The position numbers and the translations under genes were made by a program. Positions 49,621 through 62,500 of a stretch of DNA of 64,000 bases are shown piece after piece. Origin of the DNA: Ascaris suum (Eukaryota > Nematoda > Chromadorea > Rhabditida > Ascarididae). The stretch spans positions 7,302,520 to 7,366,519 of the forward strand of contig CM024176.1 in NCBI GenBank assembly GCA_013433145.1. The letters run 5' to 3'. Every line of letters begins with the position of its first letter. The first letter of the stretch is position 1. The notes beneath the pieces are model-generated. The model was not told where the DNA came from and made no database searches. It saw only the letters and a program-made list of their open reading frames with translations.

Positions 49621-49997
49621 CATTAAAAGAAGACTATGAAGATCCAGAGTATGATCCTGACAACAGAGAGAGACTAATAGACATTTGGAGAAAAAAAAAT
49701 ACTCGTAACGTGGACAAGTTCTGGAAGGTCTGGTCCGAAGAATATCTCCTTAGCTTAAGGGAAAAACAAACAATGTTCCCTCGACACCCCCACGTCATCG
49801 CACGACAGATTCCCAAGGTTTGACAAATTGTACGAGTTCATGACGAAAACCTGCCTCGTGGAGCATGGAAATTAGGCAAAATAATACGTCTCGACGTCAG
49901 CGCAGACAAAGAAATTCGGAGTGCAGTCGTTCAAATGCCGAAGCCGAATGGACATCGTCTCAACCGACCCATTAACTTACTATATCCCTTGGAAGTC
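49621..49997 (+). pseudogene. pol: integrase C-terminal (DUF5641-like) domain
   Basis: The block with FWKVWSEEYLLSLRE, then VHDENLPRGAWKLGKI and NRPINLLYPLE, is the typical C-terminal module of BEL/Pao integrases. It is in one frame from 49308 to about 50174 apart from a single TGA at 49821-49823, one of the smaller lesions in the element. The same frame runs on without a break into the Env leader, so in the parent element Pol and Env may have been one polyprotein or joined by processing. Confidence 0.8.
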
Positions 49998-50084
49998 GAC
50001 GAACCAACCAAGGATGGCATGAATGACCGACCACAAGATACGTCTGAACAAAGGAAAAATGAAATAAAACATGGCTCATCAAGA

Positions 50085-51187
50085 ATTTCACGTTCATCCG
50101 CGACCAACTATATCAGATATGCCTTCTCCATCCTGGGCATACTTACAGTTTTTCAAATAACATATGCAAACTAAACAGAGAGAGAATGTGTCCCGGACCA
50201 CTCTCTTATATTCCCCAGGTTGCATATCAAGTGGACTTCTAGTGAAAAGGACAATCGATGGATAAGTGTGTTGGGAACCCAAACAATGCCTCCGTGGACA
50301 TCTCCACGAGAATGGCATCTGTGGGCAATATGGGCCCCTGACTGTTAGAATGGAGAATTAAGGGAAATAATGAAACAACAAACAACAAATTTAACGAACA
50401 TAAATAGCGCGAATTGGTTATGCGCCCTTACTCCTGATCCAAAGTGTGATTCAACCCCCCAGCAAACTTCTATCACTCAAATTCAACTTTTTGATAAGTT
50501 GAATTTATAAAGTTGCCTACTACTTAAGGACGTGAACAACAAACCCCTGGGCACACTGACCATACAACTAAAAAAAATCGCCTTACGATGCAAAAAAAGA
50601 GCCTTTACTTCATGCGCTCATTTCAAATGGCTGTCAGTTCCAGTAAGAGGTGCTCGGCAGCAGAAAGCTGCAGAGGAAACAAATGTACGGATATCGCCCT
50701 CGACGCGAAATTACCCGAATTTGAGAAGCACGTTAATGATGCTCCTGGATTCACATACTGCATGGAAAGCTGCGGTTGGGCGTCTGTGGTTGTTTCTTCT
50801 GCGATTCGGCATGCTTGTTTTATCGAACATACACAAGGACCGCAACGCAGAAGGCCTGTGAACTATTTTCTTGTCCAGCGTGGGAGTTCTTATTAAGGCC
50901 AATATTAACATAAGAATTAATGGAGAGGAAAATGAGCAACATACTGCTCAATTAACTGCCGGTCTCCCATATGAGTGGAATCACATGACGTTAACACTCA
51001 TTACGATCAGTCAACCCCCTATTCCATTCCTAACTGCCAAATTCCCGACGAGCAGCGTATTATTCAGAACGATGCTGCAGCTCCAGGACAAGCAGTAGCA
51101 AGTATTATTGGAAAAATGCAATGTGGCAATCGTGATGACTCCCGGGCAAGTTCAAACGTTTTCTTCCTAAGGATATTTGTACTTTAA
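50085..51187 (+). pseudogene. env: phlebovirus Gc-like glycoprotein, broken
   Basis: Envelope-like gene at the third-ORF position. It begins near a hydrophobic segment (RYAFSILGILTVFQI, about 50113-50157) that may be a signal peptide or membrane anchor. Downstream, Cys-rich blocks resemble the phlebovirus G2/Gc family (class II fusion proteins): LGTLTIQLKKIAL (about 50545), RCSAAESCRG and PGFTYCMESCGW (50650-50790), LTLITISQPPIPFL (about 50990) and a late GKMQCGNRDDS block (about 51110). The blocks lie in at least three frames with several stops, and part of the conserved Gly/Cys-rich loop region after SCGW is altered. No complete stem or C-terminal anchor is seen. It is non-functional. Known relatives are the env-like ORFs of Tas and Cer7; the assignment here is by eye. 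Confidence 0.75.
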
Positions 51188-51265
51188 TATTTGAAGCTGT
51201 CCCTAAACCAAATAAGATGGTAGTAGTCCATTACGATAGAGCGAATTTTCAAAACTCTTGTAATA
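51188..51265 (+). other. Residual sequence between env and the 3' LTR stub
   Basis: About 80 bp with an open frame (EAVPKPNKMVVVHY) that may belong to the end of env. It does not resemble the 5' LTR. Its direct junction with the 3' LTR end indicates that a deletion removed the distal env, the polypurine tract and most of the 3' LTR. Confidence 0.4.
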
Positions 51266-51297
51266 TTCTTGGTCTCCCGTCGGCGACATTCGCCACA
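51266..51297 (+). repeat. 3' LTR stub
   Basis: The last 32 bp match the end of the 5' LTR (44297-44328), with a one-base insertion and a few changes near the left side and an exact match over the final 22 bp. The upstream 326 bp of the LTR are missing. It ends ACA and is followed by ATATA, as expected at an intact right border. Confidence 0.75.
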
Positions 51298-51302
51298 ATA
51301 TA
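51298..51302. repeat. Right target-site duplication, ATATA
   Basis: Matches ATATA at 43966-43970. Together they support an insertion between 43971 and 51297, with the caveat that the motif is common in AT-rich DNA. Confidence 0.5.
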
Positions 51303-53208
51303 TGCGGGGCGCGAAAATGCAGAAACAAATGAGAAGCATTGCGTTCAGAATGCACTCGCCGTATAGATAAAACGCATTGGACAATGGTGTCTTCAGTGGA
51401 AGTATTCGTGATCATCGGTACCAAATTTGTGGTTATCAAGAAAAGCTTCTGAGGACTGAAAATAGCGTTGGAAACGATAGGAAGGAGCCCCTCCTAGGGC
51501 AAACCAACTTTACCAGAAGACAAAAACGAGCATACCAAATCAACGACATAAAGTTAAACCCGCATATAAACTGATGCTGATATCATTAAAATTATTACCT
51601 CATGAAAGAGAAGTGGGAAACTGAGGCAGAAGAGCTGATAAGATATGCACCTTCACAACAGCGCTCACAGCAATAATCACTTCCAGAAAGTGACAACAAC
51701 AGCAAAAACTTGTGCAGCCTTAATCTGAACGATCATTTCTATAAGCCCTAACATGTGACTCATACTGCGAAGTGTTCTATTTGCGAGAGGCCCGTCTGCT
51801 AGCGAGTTTTTGAGTACATCGAAGTTTCTATAACAGCTCTACAAAACAATCGATCAGCTTCGAAGTTGACATAAGTAAAAACTTGAAGTGATCGCATTCC
51901 TAACATATTTGACTCTCTAGGATTAGTTATACCATGGTTGAAATGTGTCGGAGGGTTGATTAGCATATATAATTTGCGAACAGGCACAGTTACAACGCTG
52001 TCATAATGCGGTGTGCAAATGCAATTGTGTAGATAGATGTTCATGAAGAGACAGTGTACATAGTAAAAGGGAAATTAAAGAGGAAGCTTTATTGCATGCA
52101 TAGATCTTAGAAAACCGAACACGCCCAATATTCTTAATTCCTCCGTCACATTATCCTTCCTAGCTGTATCTCACTGTCTTTGCCCCCACAGCTTGACATC
52201 TCTTTGCATTATTTAATTGCAATCCTTAGATATATGCAGCGATTATAAGCGATCCGATCACGCTTACGCACGCAGAGGCATGAAGACAAACTTTTCAAGC
52301 TGAAGCCATTAAATACTTAACGATTTTTTAACCTGCTATTGCGAAGAATCGCAAAAGTGCAAACAACTGATTCACGATGTTGACTGCAATGGCGTTCATG
52401 AAATTATCAAAGTTGGTACCATCTGCGGACTCATGCCATTCACTGAGCTCGTTTAATGCATAGAGATGATATTTCCGCTCCAACTGTTCAATACTTTTAA
52501 TTTATCGGACATTCCAATTATTTATTCATACTTTCGTTAAGCTTGTTGTTCGACTGCTTCTAAACATAACATTGTATGCTCTTCTGCGCCTTATGTCTGT
52601 TTCCAATTTGGTACCTAAATTTGAGCAGCGATGGGATGACGAGCCTGCACTGACAACGAAAATAATCCTGATGCACAGATTAGCCGTAAGAGGAAAGAAA
52701 AGAAAAAGAAACAAATGGAGGAGCCCCCTGAACGGTCCGTTTTAGAATATCTCAAAGCAAACTGAAAATCGGTTGGAAAGCAAATGGTTTAACTCTTTTA
52801 CTATTTTTTTAATATCGAAATAATCTCTTAGGCGCTCGGTTATAGCACTGCTCACATTGGAGGACCGGTGTATGCCATTAGGATAAATGATCCCCGTTCT
52901 TGCCCTCAGGCCGATGAAATGCTCGTTGTGTTCTGCCATATAACTTAACGCATATTTGTGTGTGCTGTGATGCATTACGCTCTAACGTCCTCTATTATTT
53001 ATGTTTTCGTTGACTCTCATAAATTACATTCGAGTCAATGAAAGCACAACCAAATCGCAGTTATCGCTTCAAAGAAGAAGGATTTGACAACGCATTAGCG
53101 AAAAAAAGCAGGAATTAGCAGGCCTGCTGTTCGCAAACAATTAGCCAGCCACTCGCTCATAACATAAGCGTGCGGGTGTGCGAAATTGCACTGTCCTTCC
53201 CTCCTCTT
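51303..53208. other. Gene-poor sequence downstream of the retrotransposon
   Basis: No gene recognised. A 65-codon frame at 51377-51574 follows the element but shows no retroelement domain. Confidence 0.45.
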
Positions 53209-53226
53209 CCCCCCCCCCCCCCCCCC
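53209..53226. repeat. C18 homopolymer
   Basis: Eighteen consecutive C residues after a pyrimidine-rich lead (TTCCCTCCTCTT). It is matched 365 bp downstream by a G run on the same strand. Confidence 0.95.
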
Positions 53227-53590
53227 TCCGTGCCACCAAAAATGCTGCATCTCGTTTTGCTAGCTCGATAGAAAATAAACATTTTAGTGCAGGAGAGAAT
53301 TGATTTTTTTAGTGATGATCATGCTATTCGTTGAGAAAATATAAGATCACTGCTGAATTAAATGTGTTAATTGCGCTCTGTTTGTCCTTAGTCTAGAGTG
53401 TCAAAGTTAATTGTTCTTAAATGTTTTCTTAGCCAAATTTATGTATTAAACAGCGGCTTATTCGTCACGCCGGCGATTAAATTTGCATTCTGCGGAAGAA
53501 GAAAATGCAATCGTCGTTCACTTATTCGCACATCGGTTTCCGTTGTGTACCTTCGTGCTTTTGTAAAATTAATTGCAAAATGAAAGTAAT
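53227..53590. other. Segment between the C and G runs
   Basis: No gene or RNA recognised. An open frame of 69 codons crosses it on the minus strand without a domain. Confidence 0.4.
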
Positions 53591-53608
53591 GGGGGAGGGG
53601 GGGGGGGG
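53591..53608. repeat. G5-A-G12 run
   Basis: A G-rich run interrupted by one A. It is complementary to the C18 run at 53209-53226. Confidence 0.95.
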
Positions 53609-56600
53609 AAGATTTGCAATGCTCTGCGACAAAATTAGCATGAAACAAGTACTTGCATTAATCTTTGCAAATGCAAATTACTGCATGGCTCTAAACACTC
53701 ATTTTACTCAAGAAGATGAGCGAAAGAGACCTTTTTATGCTCGTTCTTGCACTGAAAAAAATAATCATCAACGTTGAACAAAGCATCGAAAATTACGCAC
53801 TCCTCGATTCGACGAAAAAACTTTGCATCTTTTCTTTAACTTAACCGTCAAAAACATAGAATACACTATGAAAGGAGACAGTACACATGATTTTTGCAAA
53901 TCCGCTGATGAAGATAGGACTCAATGTGCATTAAAGACTTGGTCATTAGGCCATTTGCACTGCAGCCCATTCAGATTTGAGATCACCTCTCTACGTGCTA
54001 AAAATTAAGCTTAGCGAAATTGCACTTCTAATCCTACAATCTTCCTGCCATGATGGCTATTCTGCGCTTTTTGAGCTGTAATGAACCTTTATCCCGTGAA
54101 CGACTAAAAAAGCGGCTTAAACAGATTGCTCGCATAAGGTGTGACGTCCTTCTCATGTTGGCACAGATAAACCATATTTACCCGTGCCACATTCATATCC
54201 ACGATACCTCATCACATTTTCTTTCTGTTTTATTTTGCAAGATGTAGCACATATGTCTCCACTTTACTTCTGTCGCATGCTTTCATTCTGCTGGCCTTTC
54301 TGATATTAATCCTCACTTCACGTTTGCCACATTCACTCTGAACAGTGCAAAAGATGGAGGAACCTGAAATATAGGAATCACTGCTGACAAAACAGCTCGA
54401 CTGACTATGAACTCCAAGCCAGAAATTTCCTTGTGCTTGTTCTTATCAATTCGGGGAATCTTCAGTTCGAGATAGGGTGATTATGGCAAAGATGATAAAA
54501 ATGCTGCTTATTCATGCAGCCTTTGGCATATTTATGAAGAATTTCGTTGAAGGAGTAAGTGCGGTTGCAAGAAAACCGATCAGTTGTTAGAGTGACAGCT
54601 CCAAAAATCAGAGGAAAGGAGTGACGTAAGCAAAAGAAGGAAGAACGAAAGAGTACATCGAATGTATATTCCAAGAAGAAAATATGACATCTTGTCTAAG
54701 CTGTGGTTGTAACAATTATTCGTTTAGGAATTCGGTTCAGAACGTATCCTTACGGAGCGCTTTCATTGGGAGGACAGAACTCCTGCAGTTTCTTCTTTAC
54801 TTCGAGACACCTTATAATTAAAAGTTCAGAACTACGTGCAGCACAATAAATCAGCACCTTTATAAGTGAGATGTCCTCAACGGCACATACTTCGCATATA
54901 AATCTATTTCTTCGAGACATAAGACCAAGACGATGCCCGCTGTAGTGCTCAAATGTTCTAGTTACCCAGAAAAACACATTTTGGATTATTGGATAAGTGT
55001 ATGCCGATGAATAAGCAAATCGAATACGTTCCTGTGAATTGTAGTGGTCACCACACGAACAGAGAATAACGGACTTTGACAGTCTTTGCGGAACGAAAAG
55101 ATTGCTGTTTCCATCTCACTGGCACCATAAGTCTGTCATCGTGTTGCCGAAAATTCCACAGGTCGAACGGAGCACATAAATGCCGATCACTTTCATCGGA
55201 AATGAGCTCAGTTTAACTGCTCTTCTGCTTTTATATCTCTTTAAATTTTCATTACTCTCAAAACAGTTAGTTCCAGAGCACTTTTATACGAAACCTCGCT
55301 ATCAAATATGAGCGCAAAAAAACACTAACATCCCTCAGTCGAACATAGAATGCGTATTTCTTGCAGTTAGCTGCAATAATTAGCGATCAAAGTGTAACAG
55401 AAGCAGAGCGCAATTGATGAAACAGATTGCACTGTTAAGACCTTCCGAGGATGTCACTGTTGATGCGATCACATGTCTTCCTGTGCGCATGATCGATGTG
55501 TGAGGATACAACGCATAGTGAAACATGAAACCAAGGAATGTCAACGCTCTAAAAAAAGCAAACTAAACGTGCAAAGAACGAAATGTTGTTTTAAAGAGCG
55601 AAGCCTAGATGAAACGTTATATATCACGTTGTTTGCCTCTTGAGAAAACTGGTCGACGCTGGGTTCATAGAGTTCATCAATGCAGGAAATTGTATAGTTG
55701 AACGATTTAAGCAAGTTTGAAAGAGAGAAAGAAACTGTGCCGTCAGGAAGCATTTCAAATTACATGCAAAACTGATGGACTGACAAATGTGCAACAAATT
55801 GTATTTTATTACGCAAATTATACGATTTACGCAAATGTGCTTCAATGAAGTACGTCATTATAATGCCATGAATGCTACGAGCTGGCGACAGTACTGAAAA
55901 CAGAAAGCAATTCGTTTACTGGTGGTTGGGTAACATCTGAACCCGATATAACGCACCTAAGAAAAGGAAGATGCATCGAATTGCGCCTGATATCGGTTTT
56001 ATGCCTCTTAGAAAATTGAGGAGGAAACGGGGGGATCTGCAGAAAGCGGGAGCTCCACTAAAGAAAGTTGTTGATGGGCACTGTCAAATACAAGCGAAAC
56101 CTTTCAAAAGTTTCACAACACTTTGTTGGGGATTGTTGAGGAGGTCTCCATTGCCCTTCCAGCGGATGTCCAACAATCTGTTCTCGCTATCTGTGTCATG
56201 CAGCTTATAATAATATGCGGCACAATAATTTTCTGCCAGCTGCCGCAATAGCAGATATTGTTGCGCACTGGAGATATTTGAAGTTGATCTTAATCAAAAT
56301 ACATCGGATCGAAAAACGTTGTCAAGCCCTGACAATATGAAATATTTTGGGAAGCATGAGCACATGATTGAGAGGAGTCGCAGAGACACTTCGCTCATAC
56401 ACAGGTGGGCCCAATCATAGCAGACAAGTGACTTTAAAAACTTCGCACAGAGAAGCAAGAAAACGTTTCATGTATTTAAACGGTTGTGTTTTCGCATGAT
56501 ATGCGAGGAAGCATTCTGTTATATGTCCAGGAAAACCGTTTCCGCTGAATATTCAGGAAGGTAGAAGTAAACACATCCTCAAACGTCTAGACCGTTTGAA

Positions 56601-59473
56601 CAAATACATATTCCTTGCTACATTCCTTGCTCATGTCACGGTTCAAGAATCTTCGTGACCACCTACCTCAGGTACCTAAGCTCTTTTGTTTACTATTTAT
56701 TCAAATATTTTTCTTCCTGTCGTTTGAACTAGCCGCAACGCCCTTAGAATGCAGCTTCAGCTAAATGAAGAGTTGGGGAGTGATGAAAAAAACCAGATTT
56801 CTGGTAGTTAATTGGACACAGTATTTCAGTAACCATAATGCAGACTTAATTTTACCCGTATGATGAATGCTAGCGTGAAGCATCTCAGAAGAGATCCTCT
56901 TCTCGGTATGTATTTCGCAAACGTGATAATTGTCAAGTTCGGTAGTCATAAGGGTTTGTTGGGTCACTCTTGCTGGATATGAGTACAGAGCTCTCATAGA
57001 GGGAAAAGGGTGGACGGGTGACTTCGCTGCTCTTAGGTTAGAATGGAATTCCTGACGAAACCCCACTTTTGTTCAGCTGAAGCACCTTATTCAGTATACG
57101 CTACTGGCTGAGTTGCAAGCTGACATTCGGCTCGAAATGATAACTGAGACAAGTGAGGAAATGAAAATGGCCTCACTGAATGACGACGAACATGGTATAC
57201 GAATTCAACTCAGCTGTCTAGCGCATTCTTCATGAAACGACGGCAAAGAGGAGGGCAATGTACGAGATGACCATTTGGACCACAATGCTATCAATCTCAC
57301 ACGGTGAGAGCAAATGGGTCTTCTGAGAGCGCGAATTACACAAACGGTCAATTGTTTTCTTCAGGGATGATGATTCGCTTCGTCTAAAGAAACGCTTGAG
57401 ACCGAGTAAGATTACCGAAGAAAGGGGATTACATTGACATATAGCATACCGACCTTGATGGTCCTATGCTCCAACAAACCTCCTGCACGAAATATTCAGC
57501 TTGTAAAAAGGGCACAGTAACGTTCCACTAAAACAGCCTTCAACATGGCATTTCCGGGTCTTCTCCAAATATCGTGTAGGCAAAGGGTGGCGACTTTTGC
57601 AATGACCTCCTTCAGAATATAAGAACGAAGTTCTGCCTATAACTTGCATTGCAAGATTTCGAAAGGTCATTTCGTTATGTCCCTTCCGAGAGCACTCTTC
57701 ATTAACCGCATGCGCCCATCTTCAGGTACATTGCTTGCGTTCTTTACATTTGGAAGGACAAATCAGCGTACGGAAGGATATTCTAAGCTCACATCTACAG
57801 CATTTGCCTGAGTGGAAGATGCTATTTAAGGGAATCGTACAAGCAAAGCGTCTCTTGATATTTCCACGTAGAGTAAATTCCTGTGGCTTGTCAGCAGCTT
57901 TCTTTACCTCCATCACCTTGCCATTCTATCCTTCAACCGCTTTATCTTCTCGTTGTCACGCCTAGCGGTAATTAAAGGGAATCCGCTGTCTTTATTCAAG
58001 TAATGAGTTTCTCGCTGATATTTCATCACTCACTGTCTAATGTATAGTTACAAGCTTTCGGCCCATAATACATGTCCTTGTCTATATTTATCACTTTCAT
58101 GTTATGATTGGAATATAGAAAAACAACTGATAAACAATAGGTGAAGATAACATTAAGCATTTTATTTCATGAAGCAAAAGCTCCTCGCGACTGCCTCACT
58201 TTTACAGGCTGAAATACGATGCAATTGCCAATATAAAGGCATAAACAACTTACTGTGTTCTTGAGATGGCCGACCGTTGAGTGCTTCGCGAACTACTTGC
58301 TGTATTAGGCGCATGTGAAACAGTTGGTCCACGTATTGAGTAGACACTTCGGGATATAGAAGATCTTGGTTGTGCTGTATGCGGTGCTGTATAAACACCG
58401 AAAATACTTTGATGACTCTGCGATTGAGATCTCTGCGTATGATTGCCAATTACAATAGCACGGCTCGTATTCATTCGTTAGAAGTGATCCCTATTCGCAT
58501 TCCTTTTCATCAATCAAAATATCTTATTAACTGAGGCCGTAAGCGGCTTTTCGGCTAAAAACCCGAGGTCGTTCGGTAGCTGCGAAGCAAGTAGTTCTCC
58601 GAGCACCGAATCTAACGAGCAACTGCTCGAGCAGCTGTCAACGGGCTACTGAATCATGTCGTAGCCATCGAATAACCATAAAACGTCAGAGCCGTCCGAG
58701 TATCATGGTGGCAAATATTTTATGAGTGGATAATTGCGAGGAATTCAGCGTTTTTTGCATCGTGAAATTCGTCTTGATGTCTTCGCATTGCTTCCATCGT
58801 TACGTTGCTGCCTCCATTCTCAGCAGCTTATAACTAGCCGCCATTTCTTCGAGCAGCAATAAGAAAATCTGCCAATAAGCATCCAAACACTCAAAATTGC
58901 AAAGTTCTAGGAATATTCTCAGCAACAGCAAGACTATCGAGCAAACCAAACAGCTTTAAATGGACGTTTGCTATTACTGTGTTTGAAAGCATCAATGACG
59001 TGATGCCATCAAAAGTAGGAGTTATCGCCATTACACTGATTTCTTCCTATTAAATGAGCGGCAAACTGCAGAACTTTTTACGAATCACAAAGCTTGACTA
59101 AAAGATGAAATAACTGATGTGGGCCGCTCGTATGTGATTCACGTCATGCGAACAAGTAAGTAGGTTCCTTTGAAAAAGCCGTAACAACGCGCATTTACTT
59201 ATTACTATTAATCTAGTAAATTTAGTGCTACCATATGTGGGTACAAGTATGTCTCCACATTTATCAACATTACTTTTGGTAGTTGAGGATAAATGGGTTC
59301 TAACGATATGACGGCTAAAATTTTGAATGCCACTTACTGACAGCCGGTGCACCAAAATGCTGTGAACCGGTGGGAGTGGTTGACGTTCGTAGTGCTCTTT
59401 GCTATTCACCTCAATCAATAGAGAGCGATTAGCGAAGGAAACAATTCATGAAATCGCTCACTACTCGACGAAT
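53609..59473. other. Gene-poor AT-rich sequence
   Basis: No gene or RNA gene that I can support. The open frames are at or below about 100 codons and show no domain. A palindromic stretch (CTGCTCGAGCAG) lies near 58623-58634. Confidence 0.45.
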
Positions 59474-59521
59474 GTTTTCATGGTAGACAAACGGAGCAGT
59501 AAAGTTTTCACGGTAGACAAA
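59474..59521. repeat. Two tandem copies, 30-bp period
   Basis: GTTTTCATGGTAGACAAA (59474-59491) and GTTTTCACGGTAGACAAA (59504-59521) differ by one base. The period is a multiple of three, and in a 63-codon minus-strand open frame (59620-59429) it gives two similar peptides (FVYRENFT and FVYHENIR). The frame has no recognised domain. Confidence 0.75.
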
Positions 59522-62500
59522 TAGTCGGTATCTGAATGAACTGAGCTCTGAGAACTGATCAAAAATGGCAACAACCTGCCACAAGACGATAACAATGAGC
59601 CAATAGGTGCTATCTTCCATTCACAAACGAATCATTGATGTAATTTGATTAAACGGAGGTGTGGCTGTGAAGTGAATCGACTTTTTGTAGGTATCAGATT
59701 TAAGATTTAAAATTTATGACAACAGCATACTGGTAGTGCATTCGCATGGAACGAATATTAAAGCGTTGAGGTGTTGACGTTGGACAAACCGATTCATTGA
59801 GTTCAGTGTTGATTGTGCAATTACGCTCGCTACGCGCAAAGAGTTTGCTGCTGAAAAATGATGTAGCAGAAGATATCCAGCTGTGAGGTCGAAACGTTTA
59901 TTGCCTGAATAAAGTTCACCACCTGCACATTGCTTGCATTAAGTTGACGTATTTACATATACATATGCTGGTATTTCGTTGTGCAAACCAACTCCATCAG
60001 TTCGAGGTTAATGGACGACAGCATAACACGCTAGCGAAAGTTTCCTTGCTCAGTTGCTCGCAGTCAACATCAATGCCAACTACATACGAATTAGGCGGTA
60101 ATTGCACAAATTTGCATATTTACGTTGAGTCGTGATGCGCCGAAGTAAGGAGATTGATTAGGCAGCAAAAGTCTTCGTTTTGATGCAAAACTTCGAGCAC
60201 TTCAACACAGAGGGTATTTTTCTAAAAGAAAAAGGTTTACCAGATTTCGTTGCGTTGAAGTAAAATAGTAACATGAGAGTGAACTATTTAACCCATGATC
60301 AAAATGCATTAGATGTTTTGCAGATTATGTAAAAGCAGGTCAGAAGCTTAGAGGCAGAATGAAGACTGCCCAGCAACGAACAACGAATTTGCCAAGTGTT
60401 TGAAGAGAAACGTCATTTGAGAGTCTTTAAGTGTTTACTTTGAGGCGCTAAGCAATAAAAGCCTAATATATATGCATGTATCTATGTGTGCACGGTGAGC
60501 AAATTGATGGAAATTTTAACTGGCTCCAATTTCCTCCTCAATGGATCGTTTCAATGGATATATCGTCCACTATCATAGGTGCAAAACAGGAGACCACGGA
60601 AGTGAACTCGCGAACTTGAGGATGAAAGACTTTGACGCATACTCCAGTTGTAATGAGAGTTCGACTGGTCAAACTCTCACTATGACTTCATTACATAATT
60701 TGTCCATAGAAAGCAAACTTCCATCTGTCTCCTTCAGGTTTCAGAAACCTCAGAAAACATGGGCGAATATTCGAGATCCATAATTTCCAAACATATACTA
60801 ATCGAAAATGAAAGCACTATTTCTTCCTGTCGTCCATAGAAAGTTCTGGAGAAGTATACAGGCGACGTCAGGCTAAGCAAACAGGATGAATGTTTCAGCT
60901 TCATAGTTTGTGAACAAATGCCAATTGAAGATGCCGGCATGCTGACACAGGGAATATAAAGTTGACGTAAAATAAAGGAAACGAGGAAGGCGCGTGGAGA
61001 ATACTGCACCTTGCCCGATCATATCAGCACAATCCCCTACCAGCCCGGAAATACGCTTGATTGTCTCTCAAAGCAACATCTTGCTCACAAGCTGTTAGAA
61101 TCACCAAACGATGAGAAGGACTAAAGCCGCAAAAGTGATGACCAAAGGGAAAAAACTGAAGTTGAAAAACAAAAGATTTCACAAATTATAGCTGGGAAAG
61201 TTAATTGCGTTCATTGCTACATGCCGCCTACTACTGGATGTCTTCTTCGATTTACGTTAGAAGCGCACATTTCGGCGTCTTGGCTGTTCGCAAGGCAAAG
61301 GCAGGGAGTACAAGCGATAACCGAGTGAATTTGAGATGAAGAAATGAGCTATAAGTGAAAGCAACGTTAGGCGCTCATGAGAGCTTCTCACGGAGCTGTA
61401 ATTAACAAAATCATACAATATGATTTAAGCCGCCCGAGTTAAGCATAAAAATTGTGGTAGGAGAAACGATTTAGCTAGATTATGTGAACGCGATGTTAAA
61501 GAGCACGAAAGTGAACATCGTGAGGAAGATCGAAAGGTTATACGTAAAAGTGCTTCGTTTATTTTTGGAACTGAAAGCAAATCACAAATTGGAAAGCAAA
61601 TCACCATATTTTTCATCAGATTGTCACTGCTTCTATCTGGCATCAGTGGAAACCGCTTCGAACTTCGACATCAAAGAATCGTGGCGAGGAGAAAAGCAAC
61701 ACCTGTATTAGATTAAGAGTTGTAGAAATACAGCTTTTTAAGTGCTTACCAGTTACAATGGTGCAGCCTTCAGTACATAATTCATCCTTCAGTGATTCTG
61801 CAATCGAGACCATCTTGCAATCCAGGACAACACACTATGTATTCGAGACCATCCTGTCAAGGGAATTTACTCTCTTCTCTTTGCACTGATGCTTTCTCAT
61901 AATGAATATGAACAGTTGTGTCTAACCTTTTGTACCTTTTGTCGTGAAGTTTACACTCCATCTGTCGCATTCCCCAAAATGCAATGCATGAAGTGAATAA
62001 ATGTGAATAGATTTTACGTAATCACGTATGACGTCATAAGAAGGACCACATTCTTCGAATAACTCAATGAAATATAGGATTCCTGGCGGCAATTATTTTT
62101 CCACAGTAATCACAAAGTGGTCGAAATGTAAGTGGTAATTTAGTTGGCAGCTTAATTAAGCATTCACGACGTCAGTTTTGAGGTGCATTTTATAGTAGAC
62201 TTGAGGTCGAATCATATACCACGTTTGCAGCACGGTTAAAAGAGCCACAAAAATTTTACTATATGCAAGAACTCGCTCTCAAGAAGACGCTTCTTGACTG
62301 ATGATTTCGATTAATATCCGTTAGCTTGTAAACGCCTGCATAGCCTTATACGGAAATAAAGAGCATTCGATAAAAACGCTGACCCCGAAGCTGCCAGATG
62401 TGACTGCGCACGAGAACGTTGAAAGAGAATAAAAAAGATATATGAAAGCCATTGAAAATCGACCGTTGTCAAGAAAAGCAACTGAATTAAGGTTCCATAA

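Larger units (their letters stand above)
43971..51297 (+). mobile_element. BEL/Pao LTR retrotransposon with phlebovirus-like env, decayed
   Basis: A 7.3-kb element with the order 5' LTR, primer-binding site, gag, protease, RT, RNase H, integrase, Env, 3' LTR stub. The gag, aspartic protease, RT and integrase sections are recognisable as BEL/Pao by their signature blocks. Examples are the ILIGADSCG-like block after the protease, DVEKAFLQL in RT, ADIATEGL at the end of RNase H, and FQGG followed by LPKER in the integrase. The Env region resembles phlebovirus glycoprotein Gc, as in nematode elements such as Tas. Many frameshifts and stops, loss of RT motif C and deletion of most of the 3' LTR show that it cannot move on its own. 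It is an old insertion. Confidence 0.93.
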
